From positions 1,680,501 to 1,744,500 of the forward strand of contig JAOTOM010005184.1 of the NCBI GenBank assembly GCA_034440615.1: a DNA stretch of 64,000 nt. Reading direction: 5' to 3'. This document shows, piece by piece, positions 24,416 to 33,795 of this stretch. Position 1 is the stretch's first letter; each line of letters opens with the position of its first letter. The notes beneath the pieces were generated by a model. That model was given only the letters and a program-made list of their open reading frames with translations. It was not told where the DNA came from and made no database searches. The position numbers and the translations under genes are program-made. The DNA comes from Ashinkailepas kermadecensis (lineage: Eukaryota; Arthropoda; Thecostraca; Neolepadidae).

Positions 24416-25760
24416 TCATAGGCAGAGTTGGGAAAGAGTGGGTGGAGGAGTTGTTCGGATGTTGTTTGTTCGGATGCTGTTTGGTGTCGGGTGGTTTTGG
24501 TACGTGTTTCCGTTTTTTGGTAGTTGTGGTGTTTGGTTTGTTGGTAAATGTAGTGTTTGCTTTGTTGGTTGCTCGTGTTGTCGGTGCTTGGGTAGTCTGA
24601 GGGGTGTTATCTGAAGTGTCTGAGCCAATGCAGTCGTCGTCTGAGTCTGTGATTGGTCCATAATGGTTATGGTAGTTTTTGCGTCGCGTGAGTAGTGCTT
24701 GTGGTGCTTCGGGTGGTTCTGGGGGGCATGGTAGGAGTGATAGCTTGAGTGTTTCGCGGTGTGGTATGGGGGTGGTGCCAGTGCTTGTGCCGTGTTTTGT
24801 GTTGTGGGTTCTGGTCTTATGACTATTGTCGGGTCTGTCTGGGTTTTCCTGGAGCAGTCGGTTGAGTCTAGTGGGGTAGCCGTATATAATGTGTGCGTTT
24901 GTGTGGACGGCTCTTGGTGGCGAAGGGGTTGGGTGGGCTGCGACGGATACTGTTCGGCGGCCCACTCCCTTGCCCGCGACGGGGCCCAGCCCTTTAAGTG
25001 GATGAGTCGGATAATGTCTTTCTCTTTCCTCCACCGAAGGCAGGCCCCGTCCCGGGAGCCGTGGTCGCCGTCGCATCCCACACATCGCCGCGTTTCGCTG
25101 TTGCAGGTGTTGGTGTGGTGTGGGCCGGCACAATGGGCACATGTGGGATTTGTGTGCTCGCAGACCCCTCCGTGTGGCCGTATCCTTGACAGAAGGAGCA
25201 GCGTCGAGGGAGGGGTGCGCGTGGTGTTACTTTGTATGTGATGTAACCAGCTCTGACATGTGTGGGTTGCTGTTTGGATGTGAAAGTCAGGATGAGAATG
25301 TGTGTGTTTGTTTTGTTTTTGGGGGCGAGGGGCCGGTAGACCGAGGAGATCCCCTGGTTCGCAAACCTGTGAGCCAGTTTCACCTCTGTCATGTTGACAG
25401 CTCCCATGCGTGTATGATTCCCTGAGAGGAGTTGCGGTGTGTGTCTAGTGTTATAGTGACGGGTAGTTCTGCGAGGTATTGGATGTGTGTTAGTATGTCG
25501 GCGTCTTTGGTGTTCCAGGCCTGAATCAAGAGCTCCCCCGATTTTAATTGGCGTGCGTTTAAGTGCGCTTGTGTCCGACGGGTGATCTCACTATTCACTA
25601 GCCAGGGGTTAAGGGTGGTCATGGGAAAACCATCAAACCGGCGGCAGAGGAGGAAGTCCCCCGTCGGATCGTTTGATGTAGTGTTGGTGTACATGTTGAG
25701 TTGGTGTGTTTGGTGTGGGTCTTGGGTTTGGCGTCGGGGCAGGAGAAGAATGGTGTACAC
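24416..25760 (-). pseudogene. LINE ORF1 (gag-like) with three CCHC zinc knuckles, frameshifted
   Basis: The start is near 25,700, after the 5' UTR ('MYTNTTSNDPTGDFLLC'). The N-terminal part runs to about 25,389 and ends 'GIIHAWELST'. A one-base slip then moves to 'MTEVKLAHRFANQGISSVYR' (about 25,395-25,335). The fold before the knuckles has 'PTHVRAGYITYKVTPRAPL', matching the usual block that precedes the zinc knuckles in I/Jockey-like ORF1 proteins. The knuckles follow: CX2CX4HX4C (after a second one-base slip in a G-run near 25,175), CX2CX3HX4C (about 25,145-25,105) and CX2CX3HX6C (about 25,080-25,035). Downstream is 'IIRLIHLKGWAPSRAREW', then a Pro/Thr-rich tail with acidic 'GPITDSDDD' and basic 'KKRKH'. 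The role would be RNA binding in the retrotransposition particle. The slips make this copy non-functional. Confidence 0.75.
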
Positions 25761-27165
25761 TTATTACAGTCTCGGCGGTATGGTGGGTTGGGGTGGCAGC
25801 GGCACCGCCGGGCCAACCTGTAGCTGAAGATAAAGATGGTTGAGCGGCGGTCAGAATAGTAGAGGCACAGAAGCACTATTTTCACTGCACTGGTGGTCGG
25901 CTGGTCTTGGCGGTCTTTGGGTTTCATGATGGCGTCTTGGCGTAGCCAAAATGGCGTCGATGTGTCTTTTCGAGGGTGTTGGGCGTTGCCAGATGGCGTT
26001 GGCGCCGCTTTTCAGGCACGCTTACGGCGCTGCACCGGCTCTTGTGTTGCCGCGTTGCTATAATAGCACGTTGGCAAGCCGTTGTTTGCTTTCCCCTGTG
26101 GCGTCGAGGCCTCTATGGTGGTGTTGCGCGTTTCGCTGTTGCAGGTGTTGGTGTGGTGTGGGCCGGCACAATGGGCACATGTGGGATTTGTGTGCTCGCA
26201 GACCCCTCCGTGTGGCCGTATCCTTGACAGAAGGAGCAGCGTCGAGGAGGGGTGCGCGTGGTGTTACTTTGTATGTGATGTAACCAGCTCTGACATGTGT
26301 GGGTTGCTGTTTGGATGTGAAAGTCAGGATGAGAATGTGTGTGTTTGTTTTGTTTTTGGGGGCGAGGGGCCGGTAGACCGAGGAGATCCCCTGGTTCGCA
26401 AACCTGTGAGCCAGTTTCACCTCTGTCATGTTGACAGCTCCCATGCGTGTATGATTCCCTGAGAGGAGTTGCGGTGTGTGTCTAGTGTTATAGTGACGGG
26501 TAGTTCTGCGAGGTATTGGATGTGTGTTAGTATGTCGGCGTCTTTGGTGTTCCAGGCCTGAATCAAGAGCTCCCCCGATTTTAATTGGCGTGCGTTTAAG
26601 TGCGCTTGTGTCCGACGGGTGATCTGACTCTCCACTAGCCAGGGGTCAAGGGTGGTCATGGGAAAACCATCAAGCCAGCGGCAGAGGAGGAAGTCCCCCG
26701 TCGGATCGTTTGATGTAGTGTTGGTGTACATGTTGAGTTAGTGTGTTTGGTGTGGGTCTTGGGTTTGGCGTCGGGGCAGGAGAAGAATGGTGTACACTTA
26801 TTACAGTATCGGCGGTATGTGGGGGGTGGGGGTGGCAGCGGCACCGCCGGACCAACCTGTAGCTGAAGATAAAGATGGTTGAGCGGCGGTCAGAAGAGTA
26901 GAGGCACAGAAACACCATGTATCACTGCACTGGTGGTCGGCTGGTTTTGGCGGTCTTCGGGGTTTCAGGATGGCGTCTTGGCGTAGCCAAAATGGCGTCG
27001 ATGTGTCTTTTCGAGGATGCTGGGCGTTGCCAGATGGCGTTGGCGCCGCTTTTCAGGCACGCTTACGGCGCTGCACCGGCTCTTGTGTTGCCGCGTTGCT
27101 ATAATAGCACGTTGGCAAGCCGTTGTTTGCTTTCCCTGTGGCGTCGAGGCCTCTATGGTGGCGTT
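25091..27165 (-). repeat. tandem duplication of 1,038-bp LINE 5' unit (two copies)
   Basis: Unit 1 is 25,091-26,128 and unit 2 is 26,129-27,165. By eye they differ at roughly 25 positions. Each contains about 430 bp of 5' UTR plus the first part of ORF1 up to the second zinc knuckle. On the minus strand the joint is '...gcgaaacg' followed by 'cgcaacaccaccatag'. Each unit has a GCCATTTTG motif in the leader (plus-strand 'caaaatggcg' near 25,950 and 26,990), similar to YY1-type sites found in some LINE promoters. Confidence 0.85.
26058..26731 (-). pseudogene. partial ORF1 in the duplicated 5' unit of the gag-only LINE
   Basis: This is a second copy of the ORF1 N-terminal half, from 'MYTNTTSNDPTGDFLLC' (26,731) through 'GIIHAWELST' and 'MTEVKLAHRFANQG' to the second zinc knuckle. 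It then stops abruptly at the duplication joint at 26,128/26,129 and runs into the next 5' UTR. It shares both frame breaks with the copy at 24,416-25,760 and adds another one-base loss near 26,246. It cannot make a complete gag protein. Confidence 0.75.
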
Positions 27166-27231
27166 GAGGCTTCGTGGCGTTTTATTGACCAATCTGGCTT
27201 CTCTCGGTTTCTTCGGTTCTCGGTTGAGGTG

Positions 27232-27262
<31 letters not shown>

Positions 27263-27304
27263 TTCTTTGTTCTTTGTTCTGGTTTGTTCTTGTATCAAGT
27301 AAGG

Positions 27305-27811
27305 CCAACAACTTGCGGTTCAACAACATGCGTTGCGTTTGCGCATGCGTTTCTTATTCAAGCATATGTAAGTTAATCAAGCAACACATTAAAATATCAG
27401 CCTGAATTAATCCAACACTTGAAAATAGGTTTGTCGTGGCGGGGCATATTTACCACCGCGGAACACTTCACCATCTCCGGGCGGAACCCTCGGAGAGCTG
27501 GATGCGGTGTAGGTATCTGAGTGAAACGAATCGGGATCACGCAACACGAGAGCACGAGACTGACGAGAAAACCAGGAATTCCACGAACACGCGACGAGAC
27601 CGACGGCAAGATGAAACGACGGACGAGAACGCATTGTCGACGGGAGCATGAACCGATCTGGACCGAGGGCACATGATCAGGCCACCACAAACATACGGAG
27701 ACCGGAGACAATATAGGAAAACAACCGGAGCATGAGCAGCGAGATGCTGTGTTTCGATGCTGTGTGAGGGCGCCGATGTACATGCGGATATAGCGACACA
27801 ACCAACACAAA
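27305..27811 (-). other. 3' flank or untranslated region of the CR1-like LINE
   Basis: About 500 bp lie between the stop of the CR1-like ORF2 remnant (minus strand, at 27,812) and the gag-only LINE insertion. It has no long frame of its own beyond shadows and is probably the LINE 3' UTR plus flank. A 3' terminus was not identified. Confidence 0.4.
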
Positions 27812-28390
27812 TCATGCGTAATCATACGGAACATTTTTATCCGTGCAGTGTGCATCTAACTTTGTTCCAAAGGAATCCTGCGATGGAAAATCGACGTCAC
27901 TTGAAGGCAACCTATTCCAGTGACTAGGTATGTTAAGATTTAACTGGTGCTGCATTAACAATGTTCTTGTCATTTGCTTGCTGTTCCTATATGCATGAGC
28001 TTTGTTTGCGTTGCGTAAGAGCTGGATGAATGTGTTGACATTCAATGTGCCAGATCAGTGACACTGTCTGGCACAGGTCTGGCACAGGTGACAGGTCTGT
28101 ACACTTCGATTAAATCATCCCTGGGCCTTGTACCTTTGAACGGAAGTAACTTGAGCTCATTTAGCCGCCGTTCGTACGCGAAACACAGCGTTAGATCAGT
28201 TGGTGTGGCCCTCCTCTGTACCTTTTCTACTGATCTCTGATCCTTGAGTACATGAGGACCAAAAGCGTACATGTAGTATTCCAAGTGCGGCCTAACGCAG
28301 GAGCAGTATAGTTGCACTATAGCTTCTCTGCCTCTGTACGACACATTTCGATGTAGCATGCTCAGCATTCTCAGAGCCGTTTCTCCGGGC
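27812..28390 (-). pseudogene. CR1-like LINE ORF2 C-terminal region
   Basis: On the minus strand the frame begins near 28,387 with 'ALRMLSMLHRNVSYRGREA', followed by 'VRPHLEYYMYAFGPH' and 'VEKVQRRAT'. These are the hallmark blocks after the RT thumb in CR1/Jockey-type ORF2. After a frame break near 28,045 it continues 'LLRNANKAHAYRNSKQ', 'IPSHWNRLPSS' and 'DKNVPYDYA' to a stop at 27,812. The order and spacing match the normal end of these proteins, so the C-terminus is nearly complete. The upstream part is cut off at about 28,390 and resumes at about 28,915. Confidence 0.8.
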
Positions 28391-28914
28391 TACTTGGCAG
28401 CCAGAAACGCACACATTGCCGCAACTGCCTCACACACGGAGCTAGTACTTCAAACTATCATACTTGCAGTTCCCGGTCTTCGTCGGCTATTTGCATGGTA
28501 AACACGTTGCACCGTTTCACTGGCTTCATATTGCCTACAGGCCTGTCTTGCAAGGCAAAGGAACTCCAATGCAACAGTCTCACGAGACAGCCCTTGCAAG
28601 CCGCCGATATATGCAGTGCGGGCTGTGAGGCTCAATATAAAGAAGAAAATTAGGTCCGTGCTGCTAAAATAAATGATGCATATTCCTGGCATGTGTGATC
28701 AATGAACGAAGTTGAAAACAATGTTGCGAAGGTTGAAACTTGTACTCACAGATGTATGTAAATATTTTTGTTTCATCTTTTAACCCTCAAACGAACGAAG
28801 TCTCTCTCATAACGGCCAGACTTCTGTCGCGTGCGTTGTAAACAAGTAGACAGCTTGTGCGTCTCTGCTTGGCACTGCCTTTCTAATTTAAAACCACTAG
28901 TTACTGCTACTCTT
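28391..28914. other. sequence interrupting the CR1-like LINE
   Basis: About 520 bp separate two collinear pieces of one LINE ORF2. The protein gap expected between those pieces is only some 60 residues, and I see no matching peptide in any frame. This stretch is therefore either an insertion plus deletion or extreme decay. No terminal repeats or coding motif are visible. Confidence 0.4.
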
Positions 28915-29640
28915 CATTAATTTTCATCCTGCATTTTCCTCAAGAGTCTGTTGACGCATTTCGTATCGATATTATCTGTTGTTGTGACTCAGATGATTTA
29001 AGTTAACATTTTCCATGGATAACTGCATTTGCCACCTTTATCTCCATTACATCTGTTAATTTGAGTCATCCAGAAAGTTTTATCGATCCCTTTCATTGGC
29101 CACAACCCTGACCAATGTGATCTCGTCGGAGAATAAATATCAATTGCGAACCCGGCTGGAAAGCCCGGCTTCAATATAATTTACAAATGCAATGAATAAA
29201 AGAGGACCTAAAATCGACCATTGCGGCACTCTACTGAGAATAGGCGAAACAGACGACATTGCATCGCTGACCGTTACCTCTTGTCGCCAATGGAATTACC
29301 AACTTGTTATGTATTTTATAATTGGTTAGTTTTGTCGTGGAACAATCTTTGACGAGGAACCGTATCAAAGTTTTGCTCCTGAATCTAAATATACAACATC
29401 AATAGACTGCCATGAATATATATTACTTGCAATCTCCTCATATATCTTCAACATGTTTATAGGCAAGATTGTCCATTTCCTAAACCATGTTGTACGTCAG
29501 TGATAAGATAATTTTTGGTTAGATGACCTTTAATATTAGGTTTGATCATTTTCTCTAATGCGTTGCATACTAGAAAAGTGTTGCTATCTTGTCTGTAGTT
29601 CTACCATTTGTTTTTTTTCTCTCAAATATGCTTAGAGTAG
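28915..29640 (-). pseudogene. CR1-like LINE reverse transcriptase fragment
   Basis: On the minus strand, split over several frames, the expected RT blocks appear in order: 'NYRQDSNTFLVCNALEKMI' (the NYRP region), 'LITDVQHGLGNGQSC' (the QHGFR..SC region), 'YEEIASNIYSWQSIDVVYLD' (palm motif A region), 'SRVPQWSILGPLLFI' (the GVPQGSVLGPLLF block) and 'RWQMQLSMENV'-like text. The FADD catalytic box region is destroyed (it reads as 'YSPTR'). Many stops and slips show a dead copy. It is collinear with 27,812-28,390, so both are probably one insertion. Confidence 0.7.
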
Positions 29641-30167
29641 AGATATAGAATAGAGATAGAATATTGATGTGACTGTGGTTTGGCAATGGGCATTGTTCAG
29701 ACTAAACACTACGCAGATTAGAGAAGTACTAATGTTGCATAATTTCTGACCAATTCTCTATGAACTTGGATATAATGCCGCCGGTATTCCATTGAATAAA
29801 AGGACTAATTGTCAAACGAAATAGTGCATATTGGTGCCATCACGTGGACGGGGAGGTGAGGAACTGGAAAATCGGATCTGTCGGAACGTAGAAGAGCAGT
29901 GCGTCAAGTCCGACAGAACCGGCTGCCGGGCTCTGGTGACTCACGACTTGGAGGTGAAAATGATTGGGCTTGGGCGGCGGGAACGACCTGTAAGTCTAGC
30001 AGGCGAGATGGGGTCGGTCTGTATGGGGGCGTCGAGAGAGTTTTGTGTAAGGGTTTGGGAGATAAAGCAAGCTGTGGTGGGAGGTCCAGGATACGAGAGG
30101 TTTTGCAGGATATGAAAGATGTGCGCATGCGCATGATGACTGTCTGTGAGGTCAACCGATTCTGGAC
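29641..30167. other. intergenic sequence, no gene recognised
   Basis: Short frames only (about 95 codons at 29,831-30,115), with no recognised motif. The region ends in the 9-bp candidate target-site duplication of the next element. Confidence 0.4.
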
Positions 30168-30883
30168 AAGTGTGGAGAGATATTTCTGACCCGAGCATCC
30201 AAGGCCACGACCCCGCCCAAGCTCAGACGACAGCAGGGACGCCATCTTGTCTGAGAACCAACACCTACCTAGTCAGTGTCACGCCCGAAGACCGACGTCA
30301 CACAATCAACAGCTGATTCGAGGAGCCGAGGTCGCGCTCTCGTCCAGCGTCAGTGCTCAGAACGACTCCTTTTGGCCTGAGAAGCCACAGCCAGCGAATG
30401 TGAAAGTGCACGCCCGAAGACCGCCCAACCAGCTTGCCACCAGGAAATGCAACCGCGCCCGCAACACTCAACTTCTACTCTACCGATCTTCGACCTGTCT
30501 TCAACCGCTGATCTACATGCTACAGTCGACGCAGCCTCTAGACCACCATCTCTTCCAGTACCAGCGCCTTCTACCAGACAGACTCCGGTCGGTCCGGCGA
30601 TGCCGCCACCCCTGCCGTCAGGGCTACCCTCCCACACCCAACCCCTCTCATTCTAGTGCCTTCAGTACGATCTGCTCTCTCCTCTACGTAATACCCCTTT
30701 CAGTCAACATCTCTCTTACTTCTTTGTGATTTATTGAACTATTCTGACCCGCATTTCTACACTATAGGTCTTCCTTCATGCCAATTCTTTCTCTCCGCTG
30801 AGACAGTGTACGTGTGTCAACCTATGCTTCATGCACCGCTAAGCCAACGACCCATACCAACACATTACTGACGTTGCTAACAA

Positions 30884-32100
30884 CATGGACACCGACACCG
30901 AGACAGACACACTCACCGGTGATTACTTATTCTGCCTCCGGGATGATGGGAGCCCATGACCTTCCTTGCCCCCTTGGCGGTGGAGAAGTTGATCACCGGC
31001 TACACAAGAGCGCCCCTACATTCACGACAAATTAGATCGGCAGCGCTCCCGATCCAATCTAACGATGACACAGACGCCAACATCTTGCCAACAATCGAAC
31101 ACATCAAAAGCACACCCACCACCATCACGCCAGCCACGCATCTCAACACGTCACAAGGCACGATCCACGCAAGGGAGCTGGCCTGGATGGCGGAGGAGAA
31201 CCCGACTTTCAAGTTTGCGGCCTAGGGGATCACCTCCGTCTACAGGCTCCACGTCCCACCACACAAGCAGGACACACATATACTCATGCTGACCTTCAAC
31301 ACACGCAAACCGCCCACACACGTCAAGGCAATATACATCAGATATGACCTCACTCCACGAGCGCCCCTCCCGCGAGGCTGTCAATCTTGTCAGCGTTACA
31401 GTCACTCGATAGGAGTGGTGCCACAATACGACACGAGCATGCGCCACCTGTGCCGCCATGTTCCATACAGATGCATGCGTACGGTGCTGCGTCGGGTGTG
31501 GTAAATACCACGCCTCCTGGCACAGGGCCTGTCCTCGGTGGGGAGCGAACAGAGAAATCCTCCGTCTCGTCCACCTCGGGGGTTGGGCCCTGCCTCGGGC
31601 GAGGTCCTGGGTCGACGACCAGCACCCGGCGTGGTCCACACGTCGCAAGGAGTCGTGTGCACAAACACCTCAAACACATGTAGAGTGCGTTTGAGGTTGT
31701 GACCTTGTGACCACCACAACACACACAATGCACCGACGCAACGTAAACCGACTGGACACACACACACACATAACACGATGGCCACAGCTCTCAACACAAG
31801 ACATCCTTCATCATCAAGTATCACAACCCACGCCAGAACAACTCCCACACCATCAACCTGAGACACACTTCACAAGAGGCCAACACCAAGCCCGTCACGG
31901 CGCAGCATACCCAAACGCCCAGCACAGGCTCCACCCCCGTTACCACAGCCTACAACATGCAAGGCATCACCTACACCACCCTGACAGGACTCCCCCACAG
32001 CGACCACGCCACGCGAATACCAACAAGCTAACTACGGACCAATCACAGACTCAAACTTCACAGACAACGACTACGACACTTCAGACAGTACCTGAGCGCA
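30884..32100 (+). pseudogene. LINE ORF1 (gag-like), copy 2, decayed
   Basis: The frame opens at 30,884, slips near 30,950 and again several times. A stop replaces Gln in 'FAAxGITSVYR' (TAG near 31,223) relative to 'FANQGISSVYR' in copy 1. Conserved blocks are 'NTSQGTIHARELAW', 'DTHILMLTF', 'PPTHVKAIYIRYDLTPRAPL', first knuckle C-QS-C with its last Cys changed, second knuckle CATCAAMFHTDAC (CX2CX3HX4C), third CX2CX3HX6C (CVGC...H...C, about 31,490-31,530), then 'LRLVHLGGWALPRARSW' and 'GPITDS'. Retained knuckle spacing shows past selection on the protein. Confidence 0.72.
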
Positions 32101-32197
32101 CTCACAGGACACTCAACCTACAAAGCAAACACTGTCTACAACAAACCATCCACTCGTACCAACACCTACCGACACTGCACCGGACTCCAAACAACTC

Positions 32198-32345
<148 letters not shown>

Positions 32346-32369
32346 ACTCTATTAATTACGTGTAATTCA

Positions 32370-32560
32370 AAAAAGAAAAAATATGGAACTAAAGAATATA
32401 AAAGAACATAGCAAATCAGGAACAAAAAAAACACAAAAAAGAAAAACAAAACAAAATAGAACACACAAAGGTAAAAGAGAACAAAAAGATAAGTACGGCC
32501 AGATAAAAATGGAAAAAGGAAACGACAAAACTAGTATGGAAAAGCAAACCACATACGATC
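32370..32560 (+). other. A-rich segment of LINE copy 2
   Basis: An A-rich, AAAAAG/AAAAC-type stretch downstream of ORF1. Copy 1 has the same composition at the corresponding place (T-rich on plus at 24,180-24,420). It is internal to the element, since conserved 3' UTR follows it in both copies. Confidence 0.65.
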
Positions 32561-33091
32561 ATAAAATAATATTAAAACATGTTCCTACGACAGTGCATGT
32601 GAGTCTGAGAAATGTTCATAGGGAACTGCAATGACCCACCCTCCACCCTAAAACCCATACCTCATTCCGGCACCGTCCGGACCACAATTTCAACTTCTTC
32701 TCAACTCAGATACGCTCACCACTACCAAGTAATCTTCTTATCTCCATCATCTCTTCGCGACAAATTCCAACCATCTCTCAAGTCTCGGAAACAGCTGATG
32801 TCACCGCACTGGTGGCAAGCTGGCCGAACTCACCCAACAACAACAACAAAGTGTGGAAACACTGGGCTTAGGCGGGGGGCAGAGGGCGAGGGCCCGGGGA
32901 GAAAGTGCTGGAAACTCGTCAAGATGGTGGAGTAGTCGTTGACTAGGTCGGGAGGCGAAGGTATAGGACCAGGCTCCGTGACGGATGGGAGCTTGGAGAA
33001 AAGCAGGGCGAGGTAGATGAATGAGGAGACCCGGTCTGGGATTACGTGGCGTGGGAAGGAGTAGGAAGTGGTAAGGTGGGTGCAGCCAGAG

Positions 33092-33795
33092 TTGCACTGG
33101 GTGTCGGGCTGGGAGTTGGGCTGGACATTTGGGACCAGCTACCGGTGGGACGGCAGGGTGTGGGGCTGGGAGATGGGCTGGACATCTGGGGCCAGCTACC
33201 GGTGGGACGTCAAGGTGTTGGGCTGGGAGTTTGGCTGGACATCTGGGGCCAGCTACCGGTGGGACGTCAGGATGTGGGGCTGGGAGTTGGGCTGGACATA
33301 TGGGGCCAGCTACCGGTGGGACGGCAGGGTGTCGGGCTGGGAGATGGGCTGGACATCTGGGGCCAGCTACCGGTGGGACGTCAGGGTGTGGCGCTGGGAG
33401 TTGGGCTGGACATCTGGGGCCAGCTACCGGTGGGACGGCAGGGTGTCGGGCTGGGAGATGGGCTGGACATCTGGGACCAGCTACCGGTGGGACGTCAGGG
33501 TGTCGGGCTGGGAGTTGGGCTGGACATCTGGGACCAGCTACCGGTGGGACGTCAGGGTGTCGGGCTGGGAGTTGGGCTGGACATCTGGGACCAGCTACCG
33601 GTGGGACGGCAGGATGTGGGGCTGGGAGTTGGGCTGGACATCTGGGGCCAGCTACCGGTGGGACGGCAGGATGTGGGGTTGGGAGTTGGGCTGGACATTT
33701 GGGACTGACCACCAGTGGGACGGCAGGATGTGTGACTGTCCAGCCCCGACCGTCAGGCTGGACGTTTAGGGCCAGCTACCAGTGGGACGGCAGGG
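33092..33795. repeat. minisatellite, 57 bp unit, about 12 copies
   Basis: The unit contains 'cagctaccggtgggacg' and 'gggctgggagttgggctgg'. Because 57 is a multiple of 3, all frames with no stop in one unit stay open. The minus frame runs 303 codons with a 19-residue Pro/Ala-rich repeat, and plus frames run 220-240 codons. A minus-strand proline-rich protein cannot be excluded, but no start context, splice signal or flanking domain supports it. Confidence 0.92.

Larger units (their letters stand above)
23993..27292 (-). mobile_element. gag-only non-LTR retrotransposon (no ORF2), copy 1
   Basis: The element reads on the minus strand. It is bounded by the perfect 12-bp direct repeat tatcaagtaagg at 23,981-23,992 and 27,293-27,304. 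Its 3' end is a short tandem tail, (CTCA)n on minus at about 23,993-24,010, as in I/Jockey/CR1-type LINEs that end in simple repeats instead of poly-A. From 5' to 3' it holds a CT-rich leader, a 1,038-bp block present twice in tandem (27,165-26,129 and 26,128-25,091), the rest of ORF1 with three zinc knuckles, an A-rich region and a 3' UTR. There is no endonuclease or reverse-transcriptase sequence, and about 1.1 kb between the last knuckle and the tail leaves no room for one. It is probably mobilised by a relative in trans. Confidence 0.82.

Noticed and set aside
24180..24420. Poly-A-like 3' tail of the minus-strand LINE
   Set aside because: The A-rich stretch is internal, because about 170 bp of 3' UTR shared with the other copy and a (CTCA)n tail follow it.
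32801..33712. 303-codon proline-rich minus-strand protein
   Set aside because: The 57-bp unit is a multiple of 3, so the frame stays open automatically. The plus strand is equally open.
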